Origin: Pleurotus ostreatus/Saccharomyces cerevisiae fusant
Lineage: Eukaryota; Opisthokonta
Length of the DNA stretch: 64,000 nucleotides
Reading direction: 5' to 3'
NCBI GenBank assembly: GCA_024196135.1
Contig: JAMQCK010000013.1
Location: 124,596 to 188,595 of the forward strand
Made by a program: the position numbers and the translations under genes. Below, piece by piece: positions 22,395-35,038 of this stretch; positions within the stretch are counted from its first letter, which is position 1; every line of letters begins with the position of its first letter. The notes below the pieces were generated by a model that worked only from the letters and a program-made list of their open reading frames with translations, searched no databases and had not been told where the DNA came from.

Positions 22395-23017
22395 ATGGAA
22401 TTCACCCTCTCCGACCTCGACATCCTCAACACCGTCCTCCTCGACGGGTCCAACTACGGCCACTATCGCACGCACACCAAGCTCCTCCAGCTCTACCCGC
22501 GCGAGACGAAGCTCTTCCGCGCCGCGCCCGGGCAGCCGGGCGGGGAGGTGGAGGTCGCGTCGGTGACGCTAGGCGCGTTCCGGGATCATCTGGTTGTGGC
22601 GAATGGTCGGGATGTGACGCCGGCGAGGATGCGGATGATGAGTGTGTGCGTATTGAGGGTCGTGTCGAGGTTGGAGGGGATGGGTGCGCTGACGGGGAGG
22701 TCCATAGATCAGAAACGTTCGCGGCCTCGGATGGCCGATCATATAAGTGGAAGGCGGATACGGGGAACTTCACGGTGCGTGCATGTATCCCTCACCTCAG
22801 AACCATCTCTGAAGTGCTTCGATAGCTTGTCGACGACAAGACCAAAGAAGTCATCGCCTTCTTCGAGCGCCACTTCTTCCTCTCCTCCAAACCCAACAAG
22901 GTGCACATAAGCCAGAAAGGCCTACCCATCATCGACGAAATCCTCGCTACCCTCATCTATATGGTCGCGATTCAGCGCCGTCGGCAGAACCGCCGCAATG
23001 ACGGCTGGGTGTCATGA
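22395..23017 (+). CDS. DUF6593 family protein (copy 2)
   Basis: Three exons with the same intron positions as copy 1: MEFTLSDLDILNTVLLDGSN, then HLVVANGRDVTPARMRMMS; ETFAASDGRSYKWKADTGNF; and LVDDKTKEVIAFFERHFFLS through LPIIDEILATLIYMVAIQRR to RRNDGWVS at the end. Clear tandem duplicate of the gene at 20979. The conserved C-terminal hydrophobic segment could be buried or membrane-associated. Function unknown. Confidence 0.85.
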
Positions 23018-23659
23018 GCCATTGACGAGTTACTTCCACTTGGCTTGCTCGTCGAACGGGCGACTCTGTATCACTATAAGTAATGTATCCTATTTATTCG
23101 TTCATTATCTACTGAGCTCCCTTGTATGCTAGGTTCCGATACCTAATGTATTCCTTCTGTCATGGATCCTCTGCTGTGTTCGTCAGACGAGTGTCAGCAC
23201 CGCTCGGGTTGTCGCCCGCAACGGAAAGCGGACTGATGTGCGAGTACAGGCCTCTTTACATCTTACCTTTAGACGCTCTCTTACCAGTCCAGGCCAGCGG
23301 TTGGCAGGGATAGGAGATGGAGGCTTTGGAGACAACGATTGTCAATGCGGCCACGAGAGGCGCCCGCTCCCCCACCCGGTCCGCACTACCGTCACTTCAA
23401 TAGCAATGCTTTATTGCGCCTCCTTCGAGACCTTCTTCATTCATCCCCTCCACAGGAACGTCATATTTCCCATGCTCTCGAGGCATCCTTTCCCATCCCG
23501 GAGACGGATTCCGAGGCCGCCGCAGGTCAACTGACGGCGGGCCCGTGCTCGTCACCCCGGGCACTTGACTCGGTGAGCTTCGCGCTCCTCACATATATGC
23601 GCAGGTGAGATTCGCCTTCTCCTCGTTCAGTCTCCCTTCTACAGCCCAGGTCATCATTT
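23018..23659. other. intergenic, no gene seen
   Basis: 3' flank of DUF6593 copy 2 and promoter of the alpha-glucosidase. No gene recognised. Confidence 0.5.
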
Positions 23660-26600
23660 ATGAAGGGCGCAATATTTGCGATGGCGGCGCTCGTCGCGCC
23701 TGCGCTGTCCATGTATGTCGACCCCGCGCGTCTCGATGCGTGTGCGGGCTATAACCTGGCGAGCGTGGAGCAGGCGGACAACAAGCAGCTACGGGCGACG
23801 CTGAAGCAGGCGGGCGACTGCGGTGTGTTCGGGGATGATATTCCCGAGCTGAAGCTTGAGGTCACGCATGAGACGAGTGCGTCTCCGCTACTTCTTGGTG
23901 TTCAGCCCGAAGCGCATGACTGACCATGCTCTTCACCAGATCAGCGCATCCACATGAAGATCATCGACGCCGCGAACCAACGCTACGAGATCCACGAGGA
24001 CCTCATACCTCGCCCGGGCCCCTCAGACGACGCCGGCCAAGACACGGCGGAGATCAACTTCAATTACACCGAGTCGCCCTTCTCCTTCACCGTCTACCGC
24101 ACGTCGACGGACGAGGTGCTGTTTACCACCGCTTCGCACCCGCTCGTCTTCGAGGATCAGTATCTGAGGGTGAAGACGTCGTTGCCGGATGGGGCGAATA
24201 TCTATGGTTTGGGCGAGCATACGCATGGGTTCCGGCTGGATACTCATGATACGACGCTGACTATGGTGGCTACCATATCCTTCTGGACTTCTTAGTAAAG
24301 GAATGTCCTCGACTAACCTCCCACCCAGTTCAACCGCGAAGCCCCCTTCGTCCCTACCGGCACCAACCTCTACGGCTCGCACCCCATCTACCAAGAGCAT
24401 CGCCCAACCGGCACGCACGGCGTCTTCCTCCTCAACTCCAACGGCATGGACATCAAGCTCAACGACACCGACGGCGCGACGTCCCTCGAGTACAATGTCG
24501 TCGGCGGGGTGCTTGATTTTTATTTCTTCGCGGGCAGTGAAAGTGATCCGACGGCTGTGGCGAGGCAGTATGCGGAGGTGGTGGGCACGCCGGCGGAGAT
24601 GCCGTATTGGAGCTTTGGGCTGCATCAGTGTCGGTATGGGTATCAGAGTGAGTGGGTTGCTGGATAGGGGAGTTTGATTACTGACTGTTCTCTGATGGTA
24701 GACTTCGTCGACCTCGCGGATGTCATTACGGGATATGCTGACGCTGGCATCCCTCTGGAGACGATGTGGACGGACATCGGTGAGCAAGGGCGTGCATTGC
24801 TTCGAGGCGCACCTAATCCGAGCAGATTATATGCACCGCCGTCGCGTCTTCTCGCTCGATCCCGACTACTTCCCCTTGGACCGCATGCAGGAGATCGTAA
24901 AGTACCTGCACGACCACGAGCAGAAATACAGTATGTGCCCGAGTCTGCTACCTTACACGACCGTCCTGACTATCGCACTCTAGTCATGATGACCGACCCG
25001 GGGGTTGCCTATGTCCCCGGAGAGAACTACGAGGCGTACAACAAGGGCATCGAGATGGATATCTTCCTGAAGCAGGAGAACGGGAGCGACTTTCTCGCCC
25101 TGGTTTGGCCCGGTAGGCTTATAGCACTTCACTTGCGATACGCGACTGACGACAAACCAAGGCGTCACCGTATATCCCGACTGGTTCCACGAGAAGACGC
25201 AGGAATACTGGTCGCTGATGTACGCCCACTTTTTCGACCCGGATACCGGCATCGATGCCGATGGCTCCTGGATTGACATGAACGAGCCTTCGAACGTTAG
25301 TTCCACTACATGATACCTCATTGTGGTTATTGATTCATGATGCCACGCATTAGATGTTCGACCGCAACAGCGACAAGGACATCTTCCAGCAGGCGAAGGA
25401 TGGCAACCTCCCTCCCGAGCGCAACGAGGCGAACAAGCCTGACCACGATGCGCCAATCTTCCAGAACGGCACCGCTCGGAGGCGACTGGCGAAGCGCGAT
25501 ATCATGGATCCGCCGTACGATATTGACAACGCGTATGGGGAGCTTTCGGCAAAGACCGCGGAGGTGGGTGCGTTGCTTTATTTATGAGGGATAGTAGGGC
25601 TGACAAATTCGCGCAGATGAACATCAAGCACCAGAATGGTCTGGTCGAGTACGATACTCACAACCTGTTTGGTCTCTCGATGAGCAAGATCACTCGGCAA
25701 GCGTTGCTTGACCGCAGGCCGGGCCTTCGTCCTTTCGTCCTGTCGCGCTCGACGGTGAGGTGCACTTGGTTCGACCATGCCCAGTTTTACTGACTTGGAC
25801 TAGTTCGCATCCACTGGTCGCCATGTCGCGCACTGGCTCGGTGACAACGAGAGCAACTGGGACCAGTACCGCAACTCGATTGCCAACATCCTCGCCATGG
25901 CCGGAGTATACCAGGTGCCCATGGTTGGCGCGGACATCTGCGGCTTCAGTGAGCATACCTTCTTTCCGTCAAAGCAGACCACTTACGGCAAGCCTTAGAC
26001 CGTGACACGACTGAGAACTTGTGTGCCCGCTGGGCGGCTCTCGGTGCTTTCTACCCCTTCATGCGCAACGTGAGCTTCTCAGTGACCAGTTTTGAACTTT
26101 CAAAGCTGACATCTTGCTAGCACAATGGCGACAGCAGCATCAGCCAGGAATACTACCTCTGGGAAACCGTCACCAACTCCGCCAAGAACGCCATCGAAAT
26201 CCGCTACCGCCTCCTCGACTACTTCTACACCGCCATGCACAAGCAGCACCTCGACGGCACGCCCGCCATCGCCCCGCTCTGGCACTACTACCCCAATGAC
26301 ACGAACACCTACGCCATCGACACCCAGTTCTTCTTCGGGCCGCACGTCATGGTGTCGCCGATCATCGAGGAGAACTCGGAGAGCAGGGATGCGTACTTCC
26401 CGGACGACATATTCTACGACTGGTATTCACTCACGGCGCTTCAGGGCTCGGGCGCGAATGGGACGATGAACGCGGACATCACGTCGATTCCGGTGCATAT
26501 TCGGGGTGGGTCCATCTTGCCGATGCGCGTGAAGGGCGCGATGACCACTGCCGCGCTGCGTCGTACGAACTTCGAGTTTGTCGTCGCAGTCGGGCTCGAT

Positions 26601-26894
26601 GGGACGGCGGAGGGCGCGCTTTACATTGATGATGGTGTCAGCATCGAGCAACAAAAGACGACGGAAGTGACGATGAAGTACGACAAGGGCACGCTCACGG
26701 TGGACGGCACCTTCGACTACGATGTGGGTGATGTGAAGCTCGAGCGAGTGCGCATTCTGGGCGTTGCCGCTGCCCCGGGGAGCACGAAGCTCGATGGGGA
26801 GGAGGTCGAGGGCGTCAGCTATGATCAGCCCAAGGGCATCTTCGACATTCCCATCGACCGCCCTCTTGGCAAGTTCACTTTGGTGTTGTCGTAA
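23660..26894 (+). CDS. secreted alpha-glucosidase, glycoside hydrolase family 31
   Basis: Hydrolyses terminal alpha-1,4-linked glucose from maltose, maltodextrins and starch fragments outside the cell. Many exons, roughly 880-900 residues. Signal peptide [17 protein letters not shown], then [18 protein letters not shown], typical of fungal GH31 N-termini. Conserved blocks in order: [77 protein letters not shown], then the catalytic nucleophile region [12 protein letters not shown] near 25270 (Asp of IDMNE). Next come [10 protein letters not shown], the acid/base Asp in [12 protein letters not shown] near 25840, and [10 protein letters not shown]. The C-terminal beta domains end in LGKFTLVLS. 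All catalytic residues are present. The neighbouring AA14-like oxygenase also suggests polysaccharide breakdown. Confidence 0.93.
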
Positions 26895-27417
26895 ATGGCT
26901 GTAGCTTGAAGAGGGTCTCGCGTACTTATCTAATTTATTGATGCATCCAACGCCGTCGTCTTTCCAAGTAAGAAAGCGCTTCCCAATTCTGTGATCCAAC
27001 TGGTGACCCCTACAAGAGTCCGTCGGTGAATAGAGCATATAGCGAAAGAGGCGCACTACTTTCGCACAAACAGCTCACCGATCCCACATATCGATGAAAG
27101 AATGACATGAACCCATGCATTGAGTGGTGGTGCGTAACGTCTAACAGGTACGATACATCTAGTGCTTGGTAGTAGCTTGTAGATAGAATACAATATATTA
27201 GTACGGCGTGCCCATGCACCACATGGGTGGTCCATATCCGTCAAGGGCCTCCCTGACTGCCTCAGAGCGAGAACAGCCACGCGCTGCCCGGCGTACCATC
27301 ACCCGTGGTCGACATACTGCGCCAGGAGGGAGAACCCCTCGCCCCCGTGCTCCATGATCATCTACGCAGCCCGATGTAAGTAGAGTATAGATACTTTTCC
27401 ATGGCGTTCGTAGCCGT
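26895..27417. other. convergent intergenic region
   Basis: 3' flanks of the alpha-glucosidase and of the mitochondrial carrier. No gene seen. Confidence 0.5.
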
Positions 27418-28612
27418 CTAGACGTAGTTCGCAAACAAGGGGATCAGCGACTGCGCAAGCGTGTAGCTGAAGATGAGCTTCGGGCCGACGACCAAGATCT
27501 ACGAAGAGGTGCGTCAGTATTGCCATTCAATCATAGATCACCCAAGCCCAAAGCAAAATCCGCGCACCTTCGGCGTGAGACCCTTGAACAGCGCGGACGC
27601 GCCCTCGTCCTTGAGGAGGTCCTTGATGACGGTGATGCCGGAAACCTTGTTCTCGAAGTTTGCATTCTGGATGCGGGTCTTGATGGTGTCGAGGGGGGCG
27701 GCGACGGTGATGGAGGCGACCGCGCCGGCGATGGATGCGACGAAGTTCTGGCCCCAGGTCGCCTTGGAGTAATCCTTGACGCCGAGGACGTAGTCCTTGG
27801 TGAAGGCGGCGGCACCGAAGAGCTGAGGGGGAAGTCAGAAACGTACACTTGTTGTCGATAGTGAATGGACCGCACCGAGAATGAGCCCGGCGCATTGCGC
27901 GCCATCGTCCAGCCCCAACCGCGGTAAAGTGCGGTACCCTCCTCAGCGAAAATGCGGAAGACACCACGACCGCGGAATGCCTCCGGGTTCGTCTGGCGCT
28001 TGATCTTGAGCACGTCCAGGGGAAGGAGGACCTGTAGAATCTGTTAGCGCCCGGCGCCTACTAAACAGCATCCGCCACGCACAACTTCGCCGATGCCCGT
28101 CAAGCTACCAGCCGTAGCCTGGATCATGAGCTTCCCATTGCGCTCGCCGAACGCGCTCGTGAACTTCTCCTTGTAGTTCCGCGTGATGATGTCGTTGAAC
28201 CACGGCTGGCCGCCAAACTTGTATATCCGCTGCGCGACCTTGTAGCCAGCAGCGTAACCGAGACCGGGGAAGAGGGAAAAGAACTTCTTCCCGAAAGGCG
28301 CGGTCGCGTAGTCGCGGAAGATGATGGGCTGGAGGGTGGTCATGGACACCTGGGGAAGGGGGACCGCATTAGACTCGTCGGGTATGCGCGGGAAGGGATT
28401 CAGCAGCGCGCACCTTCGCCTTGTTGCTCATGAGACGCTTCGCAATGGTATCCACCGGGTGGAAAACCAAGAGCTCAGCAATCCCTGCGCAAAAGAATAC
28501 GAATGAACTCAATGTATCGCGAGGCCGTACATGACTGCGCACCTGAGGTCCCAGAACCAAGTACACGGGCCGTGCCGGACTCCTTGCTCTTGCCAGTCAT
28601 GGGGGGAGACAT
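27418..28612 (-). CDS. ggc1: mitochondrial GTP/GDP carrier
   Basis: Mitochondrial carrier (SLC25-type) that exchanges matrix GDP for cytosolic GTP and is linked to iron homeostasis in yeast. Six or so exons. It starts MSPPMTGKSKESGTARVLGS. Repeat 1 carries GIAELLVFHPVDTIAKRLMS, repeat 2 LLPLDVLKIKRQTNPEAFRG, and repeat 3 AAPLDTIKTRIQNANFENKV, each with the carrier PxD/P-x-[DE]-x-x-K/R signature. LFPGLGYAAGYKVAQRIYKF, YRGWGWTMARNAPGSFALFG and LFKGLTPK are the blocks that set Ggc1 apart from other carriers. The end reads LIFSYTLAQSLIPLFANYV. Length is close to 300 residues, as expected. Confidence 0.92.
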
Positions 28613-29999
28613 TTTGATGCAGGAGAAGGGGGAGAAGGGCGAGACGACGAGGTAGGATGGCGGGGAAGGTGAAGGAGGAGGCGGAGAACCCGGAAGCTGT
28701 AATTTGCACAAATTTCGGCACGCTCGTGCGGATCGGCTATTGCCGAAATGGTAAAGTCGGCATGTTGAACTTTGCGAGTTCGGGCGTCGTAGCACGTTTC
28801 TCGACCTCCGCTGTCCCTCGAAACGACTATCTAGCCTACTGCATAAGATAGATTGATATTCGTGTATGTATGCGCCCGTGCAATGCACGTTCGCCCGCCG
28901 TCGTCCTCGTTGAGATAGAGTTGGTGAGCAGGCGGTCGTCAACTAAATTCATCTTTTGGGATCAACTGTTCACAAGCATCCGCTGATGCCCATTGCACCT
29001 CTTCCATGGACGCTGCCACAGCTCGGAGGAGTCGCTGCTGGAAGCGCCTGTCGATGCCCGAGCCCCTATAATTCGGGCAAAAATCCCGATTTTGCAGCCC
29101 CACATCTTCCTCTGGAGAAGCAAGCGACATGAGTCGAAGCCAGACCGAGCCAGACCCACCGCCAAGGTAGAAAACCCAAATATCCATCACCGAAGAAGTT
29201 CCTCCGCACAAAGTGCGTGCCTGACATCGCTCGCGCCCGCAACGAAGACTGCACACGATGCTATCGGGTTGCCCGAACCTCTATTGAGCGTGGTAGCCAG
29301 TACACACGGCCTCGGTACAGTATCAGACACACAAACAGTATCATATACAACGAACGAACATGCGCATCATTTCACCCAGCTCGCGTGAGTTCTGGCAGCA
29401 GTACTAAGCGTCGTCGGCCGGGTTCAGTCAGGATACGGTGAGTATCTACAGACAGCGAAAGCACAGACATCGATTGCTTGCGCACTAGGACGGCGGGTAA
29501 GTACTGGCTGCAGAAACGCGTGAGCGACCGCACCCTATTCAGCCGAGAGACAACACTACAAACCACAATAAGTCATACGCGATAAGATGAGGAAACGAAG
29601 CGGGAGGAAAACCACCAGTGGGATGAAGGAAGTACGGAAGGTAGAACAGCGAAAAGCGAAGTAGATGAGAGCAAAGAAGACGGGAACAGGACGAAGGCGA
29701 AGGCGGGCCAGCGCGCGAGCCCGCGGTAGCAGCCAGGCGTGGTGAGATCGTCGTGAATCCAAGAACGTGAGCCATCCCACTGGGCCAGCATGACATGGGA
29801 CTCCGGTCTGTGCCCGAGGTGGTACAGCAGCAGCAGCTCGGGCATGGGTATGAACGATCGTGAGGGGAATATGGGGAGGTAGATGTTAGGGCGAGACAGA
29901 ACAGGCGGGGCGGGCCGTCGGAGGCGGCGCTAGGTGATGTACAAGGACGGTCCGTGAGGATTTGGTTATGTACGGCGCCGGCGCGGGCGACGGGGCCGT
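28613..29999. other. intergenic, 1.4 kb, no gene seen
   Basis: Between the start of ggc1 (minus) and the stop of the AA14-like gene (minus). The part next to 30000 is probably the 3' UTR of the latter. Several open frames overlap at 28990-29390 and 29540-30080, but none has family-like content. Confidence 0.5.
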
Positions 30000-31672
30000 T
30001 TAAAGGCCGCCGTGCGAGGCGCGACGGTGGTTCGCGTGCGCGTTGCGGGCGCGGAGGCTGCGGCGGGAGGCGCGGGAGCGGCATTGCCTGGTGGCAGACG
30101 AGTCAGCGGCGGATGAGGACCACGTCGAGCTGGACTCGCTGCTCGACGACTCAGACCACGCAGACGAGGTGGAGGGTTCTTCCCATGATGAGGTAGAAGC
30201 CGGCTCCTCGGACCACGAGCTGGACGTCGACGGCTCGCTCCACTCGGACGTGGAAGAAGAGTCTACCCACGATGACGAGGATGAAGACGGCTCAGACCAC
30301 GAGGAGGTCGAGGCGGGCTGCTCCTCCCAGGTAGAGGTGGGCTGATCCCAGGAGGAAGTGGCCTGCTGCTCCTCGCTCGAGCTCGAGGAGTCGGGCAGAG
30401 CAACGTTGACGTTGCCGCCAGTAGAGGCAGAAGCACCGCCGTTGTTGCCGCTGCTCGACGAGCCAGAGTTGTTGCCGTCAGCGAAGATGTCGGTCTGAGC
30501 GCCTGAGCACCTGTCAGAGCCACGTTTTCATAAAACTTCGATTCAAGCTTACCGTGCGCGAAGCCACACTTGTCATTGTAGGCAGGGGACGCCCACTTGC
30601 CGCTGGCCTGCTTACGGTTGTCGACGTTGATGTTGTCGATACCGTCGGCCTGGTGCCAAACCATGAGCTGCTTCGCGCCCTTCACGCACGCGGAGTCGTC
30701 GTTCTCGCAGTACACGGGGGCCTGGGGCTTGGCGAGGGTGCGCTGGCTGGTGGCACCGGTGACCTTGCAGCGGTAGGCGTTGAGGAACATGTTCGCCTCG
30801 CCGCAGCCGTTCGGGATCCAGCTCCAGGCGCAGATGCAGCCGCCGTCGGGGCACGCGGGCAGGTCGGGGACCTCGTACTCGTAGTCGACGGTGATCCACG
30901 GCGCGTGCTGGTTGACGGAGAAGACGACCATGTCGTCGAGCCCGACGTCGTTGATGTCGGACTTGTAGGCGATCGCGAAGGCGGAGCCGGCGACCATGGA
31001 CGCGTTCTGCGCGTGGATGTTCGGCGAGGTGACGCAGTTGGGCTCGTTCTGAAGGATGCGTTAGGTGGCGCGGCTTGTCAGTAGTTACGAGACGCGCACC
31101 ATGTTGACGTCGTAGCCTGTCAAGCCATCGACGAAGCCGGTGTAGAACTTGCCGTCCCAGCCGTAGTTGGTGTGGGCGCGAGCGCTAGCGAACTGGACTT
31201 TCATCACGCCGTTGGCGGGCCTGCAAAACTGGTCAGTGACACGCGTCGAGCGAGCTGCCGGCGCACGCACACTTCCATGAACTCGCCATCGGGGGGAGGG
31301 TCGTTCTTGCACTGTTGCGGTTGTCAGCTGTCAGTCGAGATCAGGTTTCGATTCCGGCGCGACATACGTTGCGGTTGTTGTTGACTGCGAACGTGCTGGC
31401 CGTCAGCGACTGCAAAGACGGGGAAGAAGGATGGAGGACGTACGCCAGAACTGGTCCCAAGGAAGCTGGTAGAGAGGGTAGCCGGTGTGGTACGAGTTCT
31501 GCTTCGACGGGTAGTCGGCGTTGGGGTTGCCCTCCTGTTCGAGCGTCAGCTGCTGTCGCGCTTCTCGTCGTCGGCCACGTACGTTGGCACAGTACATGCC
31601 CGGGCCCCAGATGGTGCCGTGGGCGCGCGCGAGAGCGGCAGAGGCGGCGAGGAATATAATGTTGGAAAGCAT
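30000..31672 (-). CDS. AA14-like lytic polysaccharide monooxygenase with Ser/Trp-rich tail
   Basis: Copper oxygenase-like secreted protein; AA14 enzymes cleave xylan on cellulose oxidatively. Signal peptide MLSNIIFLAASAALARA, and the mature protein starts with His (HGTIWGPGMYCAN), the N-terminal copper ligand of the histidine brace. Exons then give NPNADYPSKQNSYHTGYPLY, CKNDPPPDGEFMEV, PANGVMKVQFASARAHTNYG, and the long exon with DDMVVFSVNQHAPWITVDYE, LPACPDGGCICAWSWIPNGC, VTGATSQRTLAKPQAPVYC and KQLMVWHQADGIDN, blocks typical of AA14. After AQTDIFADG comes a long Ser-rich tail with regularly spaced Trp (WSEP, WEEP, WVDS), ending in an Arg/His-rich stretch RRSLRARNAHANHRRASH. The tail may be an O-glycosylated linker or wall anchor. 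Substrate not shown by sequence. Confidence 0.83.
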
Positions 31673-34600
31673 CGTGAGCGCGTCGGGGAAGGAGGGGGAT
31701 CGGGAAAGGAGTGTGAGTGCTGTGAGCAGCTATGAACTTCGTACACAGAGCCCCAGCGACGGCGCGAGGCCAAAGAGGTGATAGAGGGAGAGGAGAGACG
31801 CGGCGAGCGGGAAAAGATAGCGGTCGGAGAGGGGTGCCCGGTGGTTTTATTTCAAAGGTTGATGCGGGCGTCACACTTTTGTCACACTCTATTCCAGGAC
31901 TTCGCAAAATTTAGACGCCCGCCCCTTTTACGCGATGACCTTCCCCTCCCCCTCCTCAACCTTGTTCCTCCTTGGACGTGGGTTGGACATGGGCCTTTCA
32001 TCTGAGAGACACTCGCAGCAACGCACACCGGAGATTCCACGACAGCTCTGCGTGCGCCGTGCACCCAGAAGGAGGACGTATCGTTGCCATGGCGCTAGCT
32101 CGTTCCTGGCTTGGGCCCGGCGCTTCATTTTCTACCATCCCGATCCGGTGGCATGTTCAAATCCCTGCCCTTCATTGTGCCCTCCTGGCTGACAGCGCCG
32201 CACTGGTCCCTCCGGGGTCAATGGGGGCGGGGAGACCCTCCCATGCAAACGCAGTCGACAAGGCAACAGAGGCTCCGCGGAATCCAGCCACCACCCACGA
32301 TTGAAGTCTATCTTCGGCGCCTGCATTCCCTCCCGCGCTGCGCTGGAGTTGCGCTGGAAAGCTGACACGTCTCGAACGGATCGCATCGCTGACATGCCAG
32401 GCACTCTGATTCTGACAGTGGTCGCATCGCTCTCGCAACCCATTGAACCAAGTTGAACAGTTGGCCGACCGTCTTGAACGCGCATTCAACCGATTTGGAC
32501 GTTCTCTTGGCTGGCGCGTACTGTGCTCCGCTCCGGGGCCGTCTAAACTGCGTCGGTGTTGCCCAATCGGCGTCGAAGGTCGCCCATCTGCCCCCGCCCG
32601 ATAACCGGATCGTCAGCACCTCGTGTACGCATCTTCCGGCCTCTACTCCAACAACGTCTTTTCTGCCAGCATAGCGCGCCGCGAGCGACCCCCATCGTAG
32701 TGCGCCACAAATGTAACCTTGGCTACTTTGCATCGTAATTCCCGCCCTCCATCGACCATGTCGGTTGTCTGCGTTGCTCTATGGATGTCGTCAACATCCG
32801 GTATGAAGCTCCGTCTCTACGCGTGCCTCTGACTTCTGCCTCGCATACTTCGGCGTCGATGCGAGATCCGCCAATCACGACGGGGGTGCAAGGCGAAGAA
32901 TTCTGAACCGCAAAATGGCCTCTCGTTCTTCTCTGTCAACTAAACCGTCCGTTGTACTCCCGGTCCCGAGCCTGCTGGAAGATACGGAACTCCTTTAGCG
33001 GATCCACCAATGCAACAATACAGATCGTGCGGAATATCCCGCCGCCTTCGCGACGAAGTTGAACTTCAGCCCGAAGACCCGCGTCTGCATGATCCACCTT
33101 CGCCCATCCGCGGGCTACAAGCTCTCCCTATCGATAACGCCAGTGTCGCTCAGATCGAGAGTCAGAACGTTCGCTCAGAAACATAGTGGACCCCGCGCGA
33201 GGTCATCTCCGTCCAAGCCGCCACTTATGGGTGTGTTACAGTCGCCATAGCCCTCAGAGTGGATCCTTGTCCTCGTAAACTCGGTCTTGTGATATTCAGG
33301 CCGCCACAGTACCACTGGTACGGCAGTTTCGACAAGCGCTCGCGGAAGACCTAGCCCGTCCCCCGCTGTACCAGAAGTTCCACTCCACTAGTGAACCCCG
33401 CGGGCGGCGGGTTTGACGGCGATGAAGCTCCACAGGTAACGAAGTACCCTCTCTAATTGGTTTCCACCGTTTACTGACGTCGATATAGCAATCTGCGCGT
33501 CTAGCAGCTTTCTGCTAATCTTCGCTGTCACATTGAGTCGTCTCATCGACAGCAGAAGGCAAGCCTCGAGGACTTGGCCCCGCCCTCCGGATACGGAAGT
33601 TCAACCATGATCACGCTTTTCTCACGTGTTTGCGCGAATCTCGGAGCCGAATAGCACCGCTTTGCGCGCTGGTCGTCTTCCGGACGCTCGTGGGCGTCGA
33701 AGGCCGCATCCTCAAGCGTACGCACGCGATCCTCTACGATGACCACGACGACGCAGCATGCGCGAGCATCGCCCACCTTGGACGCCCGCCGCGCGCGTCT
33801 TGCTGGCATCTGATCCCGACTGAACGAGCTTTGATGTCGAGGTCGAACACATCAGCTTCTGGCTCAACCGCCTGTGCGCCTCGGGTGATGTGACGGACGA
33901 ACTGTGTCGGCGGCCTCGTGCTATTGCATCGCATTTTGCAGCGGTCTTGGATGGTCATGGGCGCTTTCACGAGGATAGGCACGGCCATCTCTCGCTACGG
34001 TCGTTCGCGCCCCACCCGGAGACGAAGTTGCCGTCGTGCCGCACTGGAATGCTTCAAGAATATCTCGTGGGGGAGGGAAGATCGTGCGCGAGATAATAAT
34101 CTTCTGCCGCGTAAAGCTGACCAGAGATAGATCATAGGCAGGAACTCGACGATCGGACGATTGGCACATTGATCAGGTAGATCAGGAATGAGTGGAAGGC
34201 TGCAAGATGTGACGACCCTGCATTCCGGTGATTCTCCTCGCGCTTGACTCCTTCTAAGTTTCTTGTCCAGAACAAACCCGCTGCGGTCTCGACCGCACGC
34301 TCGACTTGGCGTGAGGTTGAAGTCGTCGCCTCATGTCGTGACTTGGCGAATTAAATTGGCGAATTTGATGTTATTTTAGCCGCCGTGTGCAGCGCGTCGC
34401 TCGATCGCTGTGAATAGCCAACCTACAGGATGAATGTGAGTCGTCTTTCATGGTGGAGATGAAAGCCGTGCAGTGGGAGGTCAATGTTGAGCAATTATTG
34501 TGCCTCTATTCCAGGCGCGCGTACACGAAACATACCTATCCTGTGACTGTTCATCCTTTTCTGTCTTGTTCCGAAGACGGTCACGTAGAAGTGGACGAGA

Positions 34601-35038
34601 GACGGTGGCTGGATTTTGGCGCTGCTCCCGCGGCGACTGCCAGTTTTGGTGAGCACTTCGCCCTACTTTCTCCGAGTCCCTACTCTTGCTCATTGTCGCC
34701 CTCTTCAGAGGCCCGCGGTCGAGAAGCTGCTGGGCATCAATTATCCACCTTCAAGCACTAAATTCCGCTCGTTGAGGCAGCCGCGATACCCTATACGGTA
34801 AAAGAAACGAAGAGCACAATGGCGCCTGCCCGTGGGAAAGCGACACAACGTGGTGGTCACATGACCGGAAGGCGACAAAACCCAGCCAGTCGCACGCTTG
34901 TGGCCTTGATCAACCTTGACAGCTGCCTTCATCCGCTTAGCGACCAATTTCTTTGTCTATTCTCTCACACGCTGCAGCAAGCACCTCATATACATCGCCT
35001 CACTCCAACAACAAACCCACCAATTACAGTACCTCACA
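31673..35038. other. gene-poor 3.4 kb region
   Basis: No intact gene recognised. Open frames on both strands are short and mutually overlapping. The segment around 33000-34100 has somewhat gene-like composition and possible intron-like borders, but frames are broken repeatedly, so it may be a decayed gene. A possible short two-exon frame at 34424-34760 could not be joined without a stop. The last 150 bases before 35039 are the leader of the next gene. Confidence 0.45.

Noticed and set aside
29539..30084. 181-codon minus-strand open frame
   Set aside because: It overlaps the end of the AA14-like gene in another frame and has Pro/Arg/Ser composition typical of a shadow frame.
34424..34760. Possible two-exon gene before the zinc-motif paralogue
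   Set aside because: Exons could be proposed with GT-AG borders, but the joined frame runs into a stop.
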